From: Rhopalosiphum padi
Lineage: Eukaryota > Arthropoda > Insecta > Hemiptera > Aphididae
Reading direction: 5' to 3'
Assembly: GCF_020882245.1 (NCBI RefSeq)
Contig: NC_083598.1
Location: 75,087,714-75,151,713, forward strand
DNA: 64,000 nucleotides
Position numbers and translations under genes: made by a program. A model generated the notes under the pieces. That model was not told the DNA's origin. It worked only from the letters and a program-made list of their open reading frames with translations, and made no database searches. Below, one piece after another: positions 13,561-28,500 of the stretch. How positions within the stretch are numbered: the first letter of the stretch is position 1; each line of letters begins with the position of its first letter.

Positions 13561-14389
13561 TTATATTCGCGCACGAGACTAACTAATCTATAGCTTATAT
13601 TGTATTTTATTATATGCCGGTAATAATTATTTTTTTCTTCGTGAGTTTCGTGTAATAATATGCAGATACTAATATAGTAATAGAGTAATAATTATCTCAG
13701 TCGTTATTATTCATACAATCTGGTTGGGTTAGGTGGTTTGAAACGTCTTCCGGTGTTCCCGTATTTCACATACCTGTCTATTTAAATTTTACCATGACAA
13801 TGTTGTTTAAAACGTTTTTTAAATCATACTTTCATCGTGATGACCGCTCATTTCTAGTGAATACTAATCACTACACGTCCATACACAGGATAGTTTTGAC
13901 CGTGTATGACCGTGACGTCCGATGGAAGGTAACAGTGGCGAGAACCATATAATATTACCTACTCGTTTACGAACGATTTTCACCAACCTATTATACATAC
14001 AACTCACTCATATTTACCCACTCTCAAACTCGCGCTTTAAATACCTATACACAATGTATAATAAGATTTTGGTGATAATTATTTTGGCAGCTCCTTCTTC
14101 CCGTACCCAATACTATATGAGTATTAAACTATACATTTTGCTGACTAGCAATAACACGTATCACAGACTAAATACACACGCGCGGGAGGTGCAGCGGCCG
14201 TGTTTTCAGAGAGTGGTCCTCGTCTTCCGTGTGATATAATGTATACATAGTGTAGTCGAAAGTAACAGCCGAGCGATAGGTACACGGAAAAACCATTTGC
14301 CCAATGGGAGAAATTGACAGATGTTTATACGCGTAATCCATTTCACTGTATTGTTGTGTACTTATACACATCGCGCGCACCACCACTGT

Positions 14390-15400
14390 CCCTACCCTGA
14401 CATTTACCGAGTTCGATTTACATCTACCGCCATTGACGGTTTGACGTCATCGTCGAGACTATGCGTATGTATTTATACATAGATTTATAGAACTGTAGTA
14501 TACGATTGAATCTTTTTGGCGCTTTTCGAAATAACGATCTTCACGCCCAGAATATTATTTTAATAGTGCAGAGCCCAACCGCATGTGTATATAATATTAT
14601 ACTATTATGCATAATAACCAAATATTATAATATATATATATATATATATTGTATATATCGTGTTTGAGTCGAAACGAATGAAGCGTATCTGCAGTTCACT
14701 ACACGGTCATTTATATCGTAGATTTAAAACTCGACGTATATAACCACCGTCAAATGAGACGATACTCTCGCTCGGAAATATGTTTTAAAGAAAAAAAAAG
14801 TAATAATAAATATAATGAATATAACGTATCACGCCGTTTATATTTTCTAGGGTGAGAGTGTGGGAGTATAAAGTGTGTGCAAGTGTTGTAAATGAAATTG
14901 CGCATCTATATAATAACATTAAGTTATATACGCGATATACATATAGGGATGAGGTTATATTACATAACATTTATAAGAAATGTGGTGCTGTTGGACGAAC
15001 AGGCATACTCATCCCGTTGTGGCGTGTGGGGAGGCTTCACAGTGCACAGAGAGAAAGAAGATGTGATTGTGGCGTGGGGGTCGCTATGGGATGTATGGGA
15101 CGCAGTCGGGTTTTCCCGTGCGAGTGGAGACAAAGATCACAGAGACATCGGGCCAAAACGATTTACGGTCCGCGGGAGAGGACGGAGATAGAGTGAGATA
15201 TTCTGCAGCCGCCCCACCGCCGCTCTTGCCGGCGGATTACATTTGGCAACGGGACAAGATGCGTGAGGGGCTCGGCCCGTTGTGCCATCAAATTCGTGGA
15301 AAATTGCCAACCGCGTAATATGAACGACGAAATTACCGGAAAATCCCATTTCCGCGTTTGTTGTATATAAACGTGAGGTAAAGGTTTTTCTCTCATTTTT
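14390..15400. other. Intronic block with a GC-rich core
   Basis: The densest part, about 15000-15360, is GC-rich and CpG-bearing (ggtccgcgggagaggacgg, gcagccgccccaccgccgc). Overlapping 60-115-codon frames exist in three + frames and two - frames. This is what stop-poor noncoding DNA produces. A (TA)n tract lies at about 14631-14649. No domain was recognised. Confidence 0.3.
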
Positions 15401-15589
15401 TTTTTTATTCGCTCATGCGCCCCGCCACGCTTCCTTTAAAATATTAAATAATAATAAATAGTAATGCCATTACATTATTGTTATTATTATTAAACACGTT
15501 ACGACGCACGATACCGCCATACTGTATAATATTGAAATATTTTCAGTTGAGTAGACCTCTATCTATTCAAACCAAACTAGACCGATCGG

Positions 15590-17700
15590 CAGTCACTAAC
15601 TTCAGCATTATTACCTCCGCTACAGTCAATGTATTCACGACGTAATATATTATAATATTACGCATTAAACGGCGATTACCGCGGTCGGTTTCTCGTCTAC
15701 ATCCCGCAGAGGACGGTTAGTCGAGATAAACGTGCGACCAAATATTTGCGCTACAAGACGTCGTTGGGTACAATAACAAGGCGCACGCAATGCTATTATA
15801 CGAACGATAAGACAATATACAATATACCTGTGTATAATATATTTACACGGGTAAGACCGTCCAAACGACCAGTCGGTTCGATTAAATGGAACGCCGTGGT
15901 ATACTAGCAAAGTATAACTAGTATACGTAAGTACACGGTCGTGGTAGTTATTGTTATTAACGCATAATAATTATTGCAATGATATATCATCAAACCGCGT
16001 TCTATCGTTTAAAGCTTGTTCGCTCGCCGCTCGCCATTTATAATGTTTATTACTTCCGGCACGCTGCAATAATATATACATGGATATCGTGATCGCCACC
16101 AAAGTCATACCGTCATACCTACAGCCGCATATGTACTTATTTCGTGTACACGCGTTGGTTACGATGGATACCCTAGATACCTCCGTTCGCGGGGCATATG
16201 ATTTTGAATTATTTATAAAACCTGCAGGATGTTTAAATTTCCCGTTTTACGGCGACCGTGCACGTAAATAATATAAAAGTATCGTTGCCATTATAAAATA
16301 TTGCTGTTGATAATAACGTGTAATGACCTTCTAATTTAAAAACGAGCTCAACGGAAGTGTACAGATATACGGAAGTTAAATGTCCACCCTATAAAATATA
16401 ACATATTAATATGTGTTAACATTAATTACTAATTTATCGTCACTATGATTGAGATTTTCCATATCGGTACTTATACAACAAACATGGTGTGCCAACGAAA
16501 GCTATTTTATTGAACCCTTTCGATCGTTTTGTACGAAAATTATTATTTCTTTGTGCATTGCACCAACTTGTGTGCCACTGATAAATAGAGAAACAAAATC
16601 AAACTATCTGAAGAGTTGAGAAAGAGTGTGGTTATAAATAATACAATATAATATATACGGTGTGTGAAAGAGAGGAAAGGAATGAGACAACCGTGTGTAT
16701 AGTTTAGACTTGTCGGAGCGGAGGGCGAGAAAACGCAAACAGATATATTGTTGTACTGTAGTTTTTAAGGGTATATAAATAATGTGTGTGTTGAAAACGT
16801 CAATAAGCTCGGGAGCGGCCGTTTCTTTTCCGATGAGAACTCAGTTAGCAGAAGCGGCGTTGTCGGTTACATGGTGAAGTGGGGGGGGGGGTCAATATTA
16901 TTTCGTGTGCATGCTTAAACTCAATTTTGCCCAAGTCGTAATATGGGCGTTGCCCCGCTGCCGAAACCATTACTTATTTTAATCCCGGTTGAAAAATTGG
17001 TAATCGTTTTTCACCCGCGGTGCGTAGGTGCCTCTATATATATGTGTATATATATGGATTTCGCCGGATACAGCCGTCAGATATTACTTTCACCGATTGT
17101 ATATTTAATAACGTTCTTTTTTCGATATTTAATAATTATTAGTCGTCGTATACGCGCGTGGGGCCATAAAATAAAAAACAGACCGTTAACAAAAAATAAC
17201 ATGATTTCTTACTGCTTCAGTCTATAACTCTTGCGTCGCTGTATTAACGAAGCCATAAGCCTTAGGCTCGGCGCACCACTGCGGCGCAGCTTCTCAGAAT
17301 CTTCATAGTTGTTCAGCAAAACTTTCCAAACGATTTTCTCGGAAGGGAACAAGCCCTTGGGTTGGACGTAAAGTTTTTATTGTGACCTCGCTGTTTAAAA
17401 TATACGGATTTGTGTTCTCTTGTTTTCCGTTGGCACACCGATCGTTTTTATTTATTTATTTTTTTTTTTTTTGACAACGGTTTCGTATTGAACCCTAACG
17501 GACGTTATGTTTACGTACGTTGTGTACACTGCCAAAAATGATGAATACGTAGCGCAGATTTGCTTACGGATACAATATTTTTTGTCTGGAAAGCGTAACG
17601 AGAAAAAATGACGTCAAAAGTGTTTCATTGTATTTCGGTATTTCATTAAATGTTATCTATCGTCCGCACCGGACACACTTTTAGTTGTCAAAACTCTTCG
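15590..17700. other. Series of GC-richer intronic patches
   Basis: GC-richer patches at about 15660-15760, 16010-16270 and 16800-17420 are separated by A+T-rich sequence. A G run lies at about 16880-16891. Frames at 16080-16271 and 16943-17227 are short and carry no recognised domain. Nothing else could be supported here. Confidence 0.25.
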
Positions 17701-17790
17701 AGGACGTTGTATATATTCTGTAGAAAAAAATACCGTTCGTGGGTGCGAAATATAAAATGCACCCTTCTTACCAAAAATATATCTATATAT

Positions 17791-17809
17791 TTATATATAT
17801 ATATATATA
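17791..17809. repeat. (TA)n tract followed by GA-rich DNA
   Basis: A short TA run is followed at about 17840-17880 by GA-rich sequence (gagtgagtgagagaggatg, gagagagagtgg). It gives Leu/Ser-rich antisense frames that are artefacts. Confidence 0.85.
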
Positions 17810-20009
17810 CAGATATATTTGTATAGAGAAATAGTGAAAGGGAGTGAGTGAGAGAGGATGAGAGAGAGAGTGGAAAGGAATGAGACAGAAGCAGTGAGGT
17901 TCGATTGACGACAGCTGCAAGTATCATTTCATTCCAAAAAATAAATTGAATTATGTCAATTTAACGTCATTTACAGACAATACAGACTTTTTGCAATATC
18001 TCAATGACATTTCATGATATAATTGCAATTTGGAGTCTACCGTAAAACGTAATCTTATTAGATAAAAATAAAATATTTGTTTTCTTTTTATTATCGATAC
18101 GAGACACAATTCATTCATAGGTATTTAATTAGTTTTAGCCAGCAGATATTACTTTTTGCGTAAAACGATTGAATATCTATGAATAGTAAGTTTCGATATA
18201 ATAATATTATAGTTTGATTTAAATCACAATAATTTCAGTATATTATATTATTACTCGATAATCAATATTTAATATATAATCATTATGTGAATACATACCA
18301 AATAATATCATTATATTATATAAGATATACCAGTAATAATATTTTTAACTATAAATAATTATAAGTATTGGATAGAAATATTACAAAAGTTTAATTTTAA
18401 AACCAAATTTTTAATTAACAACCATTGGAAGTTGTTCATGCGTATTTACTAAATTTCAAAATCAAATAGAACATATATAAAAGCGAAATACGTTATCATG
18501 TTGATGTATTCATGATTTATGAACAGTTGGCTCAAAACTTAAAGCCTGAGATTATATCATCTATAATAAAAGGGTTAGAAGTGGGAGTGCTGCTGAAAAT
18601 TTAAACGTTTATTTGACCTACATACGGGAAAAGTTATTACACGAGTAAGACTCGTCCAGTTACATTTAAATAGTTAATGCGGATACCCTTTAAAACCATC
18701 GTTTTTGTCCATTCCTTTCATTAATATTATCATTTGACTATTTTCCAATTTTCCATTAAATTTCCAATTTCCCCCAAAACATAATGTTTTTAATATAAAA
18801 TGTATAATTTTACCTATTTATTTTTAAGACAATTTAATGGAATATACCTCATACAAATAATTGAACTATATTGAACTATTATTATATCCACAAGAACATT
18901 TATCTTGAAATTCAATAAGACACATATACTCGTAACAACCTCATAATGGCCGAAGGAGATTTCCCTCATCACTAATTATTTAAGTAAATATAATACGCAG
19001 TGAATTAATAATATTATTAATTATAATTGGTAGCCTGGGAAATTAATTATAGTACATAATATCAATTAATGGTAATTGGTTAACATAAGATATTTGATAG
19101 GGTTGCAAAAGATACACGAGGATTCCCATCTTTCCCTATTGTCCGTTGTTAATCGTAATTTCGTATATTTACTTAAAAATTAAAATAAATTATTATTTTA
19201 TTATTACAAAATTAAATTAAATTAATTTATAAAAATCTAGATAGTTTAATTAAAACATATTCATTTGGAAAAATAAAATATTCATCACTAAGATATTTTT
19301 TCAATTGTTTTTTCGATTATTGTAATAAATATTTTTAATAATAATAATGTATCATAGTTTTTTTATTGTAAATAGGTAGGTGTAAAAACAAATAAGTAAA
19401 TAATAAATTTTACATTTTATTTAATTTTATTAAAGTACTCATTTTATATAATTTTTGTTTATTTTTATTTTAGTAAGCGTTTTATATCAAGAAAATATTG
19501 ACAGAAATAAATGTAACGGTATTATAATTAAATTAAAGCAGTTGTTGTTTATGTGTAAATGTATAATACGATTTTTTATCCATCATATAATATTATTTAC
19601 TAAATTTGAACCAGCACTTGTACATTTTCGATTTCATTGTCTATAATATTGTTATTTATTCCCACTATATACAAATCTTATGGTTTATTTAACGAAAATT
19701 GTATTCATAAATATTTACTGTTCAGACTATATAATTCGAAAGACAATACATTAAAAAACTACAAGCAGAATGTGATTAGTATTATATATTAAGTGTATAA
19801 GTATTCAAACAAATATCTGCTGAATAATTCGATAAATGCATATTTACATAAAACACACAATTTCTATACTATATTATGGATTTGTACTTACCAACTAACA
19901 TATTATCTGCGTATAATAACAATAATGTTGGCCGATTATTTACTTAACACTACGACTTTAGATTTAAAGTTGCATATTGTGCTGGAATATTGAAAACTAT
20001 TAGTACGCG

Positions 20010-22230
20010 GGACACACAAAAGGTTAGGATGATGGAAGGAGGGTGGGGCACTTACATTAATGTACTGGGCCTGCTTGGCGAAGGGAGTAATAATTATTAT
20101 TCAGCGTATGGGTGGAAGGTAAGTTAATGAGCCGCGGTGGGTGATGGCTGTGCAGAGGAGGTTCACGATATATCGCATCCGGTTTACTTTAGCTTCCGGA
20201 GAACTCGTATCGTAGGTTACTATAACATTATTGAGAGTCGCCAAATGAAATCATAACAATAGAAAATACAGATCGTTTCATATAAATAAGAAATAAAGTA
20301 AAATTACTTTAAAGTTTAAATAAACTTAAAGCTTAAGTATATAAAACGATTGAAAGACATACTTTGGATGAATTTCAGTCGATTTCAGGAATACATTTTA
20401 GTAACCTTACACAGCCCTACTATTAATGTATTATATATAAGATTTTCTGTAAAGGTTCAACGTATTATTTTACGTTTGTATTTTTTTATCATGAACATTT
20501 GGTCATCGTCCATTTTTGTTGTAGTTGTTATCGTTTAAACGTACAATGTAATATGGTACTTTGATGAATTAAATTGGCTATGGTTTAATTTGTTAATTGT
20601 TGTATGGAAATTGTGTTTTATAATTGTTTAATATATTTACGTTGCAGTTGAAACTCTTAAGAATTAAATTAGAAATATTGTTTCGAAACATTTAAACATT
20701 CAGTGTAGCTATTTTCTGTAATATGTTTGTTCATATTACGTAAAAATAAACGTGATACAAAAAAAGTCGATTTGTTTTTTTATTCATATCTTTGATTTTT
20801 AAATTTTGGCACATATGTAACATATTATATTATAAGTACTAATAGATTATTGTGTTGTATTATTTATATAAAATCGTATAACGTATTTTTACCCGAAGAC
20901 TTTTATATTTAATGTACGTACGAGTATTGGGCGTTGTGTGTGAAATTATAGAATATTATTAATTGAAATATTAAAAATATTTGTACAATACGATGAATCT
21001 AAAATTGTTTTTTTATACAATTTTTGACCATCATTAAGGTGGTGTTATGGTTATTAAAATAAGAAAAAAACCTAAAATTAATATAGATTAGTCGTGGAGC
21101 TATAAATTATTATTATGCTTGGATTAAATAATTGTGTAAAACCATAGAAATATACGGTTGAAAAAATAAGACCTGTAGCGCTCGTTTCTGTTTCGTTTTT
21201 AAATTAAAAATCGTCTACATAAAATAACTTCAATGATTCGGTTGGGCTAAAGAAAAGAAACGAAATAAGAACAGACAAAAAATTGCTTTCGTTAAAGAAA
21301 ATCTGAAAAAGAAAACTATTTGGATGACCTCTTCACAACCTGACGAGGTCTTGGTACTGACCATTCGTATGTAACGGGACAACATATTATACGCGACTGA
21401 TGGTAGTGGGAGAGGGAAACGCAATTCTTGGAATTCGTTTAAACGGTTTTATGGAATTCGAGGTTTGAGAGCCAACCCTACATTCATTTATATATGCCAC
21501 GAGCTTGTGTTTTCGACAAAAATATACTATACGTTCCTGTTGATGTTTCTACGTATAAAACTACAAGAACCACGCGTAATGCAATGCGTGAGACGACTGC
21601 TGTTCAATCATTGTTGGGATGATATTTATTTTTTAAACATCTTTATGATACCCGGACCACTTAATATTCGTTAAATTTGTTTTTAGTTAATGCGATGTCG
21701 GCCGTTGGTATATGGCCATAAAGTGTGGAGAAAACAATCGTAAAATCCAAATCGCAGGTGTGCTGCGATATTCGTAGCGGATCGATGGTGCCGCGAACGG
21801 ATGGATTAATATACCGCATGTCCGTCGTGTATACGTACATAAAAAATCGACCCCGCAAACTTTAATTCCGACTTTGTAGCCACGCGCATCCCTGAATATT
21901 TAATTCGGTTTATGCTCTTATACCGTGTTTATTTCTGTTTTTTTTTTTATTTTTTTACGACGGAAAATTCCGTGTCACGCCGCGGGAACGTTTTATTTCA
22001 ATATGTATATATATTATTATTTCCTCTCTTATTTATATAAACCTTACAGACTCTATAAAACACAAACCCCCCATGTTCCTTGTCATCCTCACCAGAAAAG
22101 CCAATAAAAACCTCTGTCACCCGTCTTCTCCGCACCAAACTGCCAAAGTCGCTCTCTTAACGCCTCGTCGTGCAACTGACATCCACAACTTTGATTCTTA
22201 CTCCTAAATAATTGCCCTCACACCACGTTT
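20010..22230. other. Intronic region with two GC-richer patches
   Basis: The patches are at about 20010-20220 and 21350-22230. The second includes gtgtcacgccgcgggaacg at about 21971 and a C-rich, pyrimidine-rich segment at about 22060-22240. The sequence between is plain A+T-rich intron. No exon with paired splice sites was identified. Confidence 0.25.
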
Positions 22231-23299
22231 TCGCCCCTTTATCTTTTTGATGGCATTATAAAACGAAAAAAAAACATAAAAATATAAATGCATAAATCAA
22301 CAATTCACAACGATGCACTCAAACAGACGCGCATCGCATTGTAGAATTATAAATCTGTTTTACTGAAATTATTTAATATTATATTCTTTTTCATTCTCGT
22401 ATATCGTATAATATAATACTTTATCAGTGATCGATCTGAGGAGAGGGTGGGCTTACCATTCTACTTATTTTTAAGTGTTCATCTTTAATCCATTCACTCG
22501 TTTTTTCTATATGAATATCTAAGAAAATTCGAAATAATATTAACGTGCATCATCGTACAGCTTTTCATTAAATCAATTATGTACAAGGTACAACTATACA
22601 TAATTTTCGTAATAAACAAAATATTTAATTTTGTTTTTCAATATTTTTTTTATAGAACTAAAAATATATACGTTTCTTTGATATTTTATAATATACCTAT
22701 ATTATTAAAGCACCATAATAACGAATAATACCGTGAATTTAAATTTGTAAATTCAATAATATAAAAACGTCTTCGTTACGCATATATTGTTGTTCCTTTG
22801 AAGTGTTTTGTCTTACATTTATCTTTTTGTCACGATTTCACACTTTTCGCAGAGCCGTGTTCATCGAGCGTTTATTGCGACGTAATCGTTGTACCTATCG
22901 TTTATATCGTTTTTATCGTTCGGTTTAATGGGATATTGTACACAGACACTCGTATTATTGTCGAACATTTTGATTTTAAACACGTCTTATATTGTTATGA
23001 TATTATGCACAGTGCTCATAGTATTTCGTGAATATTGCAATAAATACAACATATAAGTGAAACATAAATTTATCTTTTGTATAGGTACCTGTCCTTAATA
23101 TATACTTATTTTTAAATGCACATTATTAGAGCCCTGCGTATTATAATACTGTGTCGATGTCAGTGGATGGTTTGGAATTTAGTTCGCCAAACGGAAGCTG
23201 CATTAATGTAAATAATAATAATAATATATATAATCATGTGCATTATGGGCATGCGTAATACCTTCAGATAATATAACATTTTATATTATTGTTATACAT

Positions 23300-24560
23300 T
23301 CCGTGTTTCTTTAAAAAGGTTTTAAGACACTCTTTCGTAGACGGTCACTGACATTTTACTTACACACTCTCTCACTCTCAGACATACACACATTTATACA
23401 AACCCCCGAGAGTATAATTTATAAATGTGTAAGCCTCGCGCCCTGTTACCCTACATCGACGAAACCTAACCCTAATTGGGCCATATGAATGTAAAACACG
23501 GACTCAACACGCCAAGCACTCATCCGGCCGTTATTTAAATTGCCCGACAGTATACGCACACGCGTGTGCCAAACTGCGATTCCCGTAGGGTTTAGTGGTG
23601 GAGTGTAAAGCATTTGTGATGACGGTGCGGTCGTAAAAGATACATAATATTATATAATATATATCTATATAAACATAGGAGGACGCACGTTGCGTCGACG
23701 CAGTATTATGGCTACTGCATATATATATAATTATATAAAGGTACCTATACGTTTACCTGGTTAAGGCGATATAAGTAAAATGGTAACCATGTGATAATAT
23801 GTATATAGCACACACGTGCGCTCGCTCGCATATTATAGTTGCGATGTTTTATTTAAAAGGTTACGATTAAAAACACGGTCGTCGACAACTGTGATACAAA
23901 TATATAATATGTATATAAATAGGTAAGGTTTCGTTTACTACGCTATTAACTACCTATATAATAGTACCTATATGTTTATTGAACATACAGCGGTGGTAGT
24001 AGAAATAATAATTATCACGCACACGCATTCAGGCACGAAAGGCCGCCGCCGCCCCTTAAATAAGCACTTCGAACCTCTCCGAAAAAGTTCGGCCCGCGTG
24101 CGGCCAAACGATGATCGATGGTGGTGAGACCGGTGGTGGAAGGTGTAGAGCGCGTGCTATCGTCGTTTCCGGGGGGACCCAAACATTCGTGCATTACAAG
24201 TTCGCGTTTCCGAAATCTTTACCGTGACCGGCGCGTGTAATAATAATATGACCGCCGTAGTATGCATAATATATTATAGATGTATCGTATTAATTTATAA
24301 TATGTGCACCTGTGTAGCGTATAGTATATATATATTACAAATTACGACCGGACTCGACTTCAAACCCTTTCGAAACATATACAAATTATAGGTATTATTA
24401 TTATTATAATTGTGGGTGTTCGTTACCGTCGTTTGCCCGTATGGTCGTTCGGGTAGACGGGTTAGGGGTTGATTGGGACAAGAATGTTTTTACCGAGAAA
24501 CCCGCATCGTTTTCGTTATGAAATCAAAAACCTCTGGTGTCCTAGCTATATAATTTATAT
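23300..24560. other. Large GC-richer intronic block
   Basis: The block is CpG-bearing throughout (ggccgccgccgcccc at about 24041; gtgaccggcgcgtg at about 24223), with TA-rich interruptions. Few long frames cross it, so coding is unlikely. It resembles the other regulatory-looking blocks of this intron. Confidence 0.35.
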
Positions 24561-25049
24561 AATAATAAAATATCATCTATCGTTTTTATTGTTTTTCAGC
24601 ACTTTCAAAATATACGATGGTTATACATATTTCACCTAAAACATCTTAATTATATAATACGAGTGCATTGAGTAAAAAATTGCATTTTACCGTTAAATTA
24701 ATTATGTGCATATGACTAAAAAGCTAGAACCGTTGTGCGTGGTACCCAAACTTACATTATTTCTATACTTGTCTAAAATCCGGAAATTATTATATAATTA
24801 TTTTAATAGAAAATATAACCAGGAATGAATAAAAACAAAAATGACTTTGCTTACTTATTTTTACATTATAATATTTTAATTTTGTCTATTAGGTTTAAAC
24901 TGCTTATAAACCGATGAGATGAAATGTATGTCTAATATTTATAGGTTATATTTTTATTGAATTAGTAACTCGAGCAAAGTGTTATAATCTTATCCATTTC
25001 TTTCTTTTCACTATAGGCTATTATGAGTATAATATATGAGATCTTGTAC

Positions 25050-25500
25050 AATAATGAAATACATTTTGGAAGATTTTCCCCAATCCACCGAGAGCCCCGT
25101 TGTAATTTCGTACGTTTTGGGCCATTGTTGTCCACTTATTATCTCTCGCCATAGCTATACTGGCACCAGCACCACTTCTATTGCCACCACAGCTACCACA
25201 ACCACCTTCACTATCACAACCCCTTCTAAGCGTTAAACGTTCTTATTAAAACCACAAGCATAGTCGCACCCATTGTCCCGAACGGTTAATTCTTCGACTT
25301 TTATTGCCACGACTCAGCTATACCTATATATACGCGACAATAGTTTATTTTCATCAGCTCAGGCGATTAATCGGCGTCGTTTACCTCCCGCATAGAATTT
25401 CTCGAATAATCGTCCGTCCGGTACGTTTCATCCCTTTTCCTTTACCTATCCCGTCCACTTAAACTTAACCAAACACAATGACTACCTTTGCCGTTAGACT
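25050..25500. other. GC-richer intronic patch with an ACC/ACA-rich tract
   Basis: The tract at about 25160-25230 gives a Thr-rich frame (25036-25236). The Thr run comes from imperfect ACC/ACA repeats and does not look like a real exon. No acceptor-donor pair was found. Confidence 0.3.
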
Positions 25501-28500
25501 ATACTCGGCGTGCGACAGACATCAGACTGCGTTTAATATAATACCTACCCCTATAATAAAATGCCACCTGCATTTTTTTTTATCGTTAGACATTTCTTAC
25601 ATTGTTTGTATGATAATCGTTTCGTTGATCGAATTTGCGGGTATATCGTGTTAAGCGATCTTTAACATTAACGCATTTGCAAATAAATTAATAAAAACGC
25701 ACACAAATTTACCGAGAACATCTCTGTACAAGTATTGTGTTTAAGAAAAAAATAATATATATATTTGTTTTAGTAAATAATTCTCTATTACGGATGCATA
25801 TATATATAATATATAGACTTGGTGCCACATTCTATGTATTAAGTAAACACAATTATTATTTCAGTAAAATAATACCCCGTTGTTTCTCGCTAAAGGTATT
25901 ATAATGTTTATATATATAATTATTTTGCCAGTTTGATGTGATCGTTTTACTTCTGAATGACTATCCCGTTTTAGTAAAAGATGTATCAATAGATTCCTTG
26001 AGACTCAGAAAGTGTTTAAAGCTTATTTTTTAAGCATTGGTTGAATCTGTCTTCATTTTTTTTTGTATTTACGTAAACAATTTGTCTAGGACGGGAAAAT
26101 AGAAAATTATTAATTAATTAAAATTATTCATTGTAATTACCGAGTTGGTATTAAATATTTAAACTAAAGAAATACGAAAATCGGTAGAGAAATTAGTTTT
26201 AAAAAGTTAAGTTGGGTAATACAGCTAATTCCCGTTTATTGTAATTTTCGAAAATCGTTTTTTTTTTTTTTTTAATTTTCAAAGTTTATCTTATGTAAAT
26301 GATATCACAAATATCAAAATATTTTCACACTAATACTGAAATATATATTTTCATTCATCTTATATAATATAATGTTTATAATATATTGTTTGGTGTAATT
26401 TTCACAAAAAAAAAAAATTATGCATATAATTTTAGGTTTTATTATTTAGCAATATTATTTGTTATAAATTGTTAAGTAGGCAGCAATTAATAATTTAAAT
26501 ACATTTACCTATGTACGATAACGGTGTTATAATATTATTTTGAGTTATGCACATAATATTATCCATTATATATGTTTGACATAATATATAGTATTAATAT
26601 TATTGGGTATAGATTATAACTCAACCGGATTTCTGTTAAAAATGCACATTTTAATATGTATTTGTAGGAAGGCATCTATATAAAAAAATATAAAGTACCT
26701 ACATAATGTTATGTTACAAATAGACTTAGCGTTATAAGTTATGTACTTACAGTTAACAAATTTTTAATTGCTTTAGTATTGTTAGTTAGTAAATTAAAAG
26801 AGAAAAAAATGAAGTTCTTAGTTGTGGAATCAAAGGTTGGTTGAGTTCTATGTTTCTAGTACATAATTTCCTGTTAACATCTATGGGAAAAATTCTTGCT
26901 TTGGTAATGGGAAAAGTATAATATTGAAAGAAATTTACACTTCATATTTTTTTTTTTTTGCACCGTTCGAAAGCCTCTGAGAATGGTTTCAATGAGTGTT
27001 TAATATCCTTTAGAGCGCAACTTTTAACTAGTGCCTTGTATGACGTCTGGATCAATTTTAATCCGAAACGAATTGCGTCAAAAACCAAATAAAACGAAAA
27101 TCCTTTGAGTTTTTCTTTTCATTTATTCTTTTAATAAAATCCTTTGAGACTATCGCAATAAATCGTTTGTCGGAAAACTCTTTACAAATGCAAGCCTGAA
27201 ATATTACATACAACGCGCCTTTTCATGTGTAAAAATAAACATTTTATGTGTAATGAATTTTTTTTAAATGTGATCCCTTTATCTTTATTCACAGTTCAAT
27301 AATTACGATTATGAAATTGTATGATACTATATTATTTTGATGGAATACGGTTTAGACGACGGCGAAAATATACATTTTCCATCCCCTTCGATTTGAATCT
27401 ATATTTAATTTTTAGTTTTACCTGCAGAATAACTTTAAATTCACTGTTTTATTCATTTTTAGACATAATTATATAGATATATTGAAAGGTCATCTATATA
27501 TATATATATATGGACGTGCCTATGTTTGTTTTATCCGTCAACCGTATTTTCTTCAACCATTTGCCATTAGTTTGGAAACATATATACATACATATTTAAA
27601 ATATTCATCAAAGTCACTGCCATTAAACGATCGAAAGAACAGCATTAAACGAACTTCAAAGGATCGTCTGTGCACCCGTTGTATATTAAGTCGTTAAACG
27701 GAAACGATAAAAAATCCCAAACCAAAGGCCACAGCATACACAATATAATAATAAAATATCGCACGGCTTGCAGCTAAACACCAACGAAGTGGTGCCTAAT
27801 TTTAGTAACATAATATGGATTCGTTACAAAACTAGTGGAGAGGAATTAACACATGATATATAGGTACGCAAGTTTTGTAACTGAAAATTCAAACGATCTT
27901 GTGTACAATTTATAATACAATTATAACTGTGCACCGAATATATTATATTATATTGCACACGTTTGCACGCCCTCGGTTTTGTAACACAAAAAATAAAACA
28001 ACAACAGAGACAAATTAGTGTTTTCTCTGAGACTCCTATTCAAATAAAATGTATAATATGTGTGATATAAGTGATATAGGGGTAAGAATGTAAGACGTGA
28101 GTTGTTGTAAGGATGGTGTGGAAGACGGGGCAATACGTAAAACTTAATTACACTTGGAACCAAACCAAATATATGAAGAAACGTGCGCGAGAACTCCATG
28201 CTCCGTGACTGACTAATAACAAGTTATGTCTATTGGTTAACGAGGTTGTGGTGCAAAACGAGATTAGCTAAATAAGTTTAATTGCCAAAACTCGGTCGCT
28301 GTATTTGCACACGGGTGTTCTGAATTCGCATTACGACCACGTACATGCGTTTAGACGGCGTTGCAAGTCGTAGCATATAACTCAAACCACCATTCCACGA
28401 AATCAATAATAATAAGTAATGACACAGAGCATACGTATTACGTAAGTTTGCTAAATTTCCTAAATTCAATAGTTGAACATGTAAATAATACCTGCAAAAT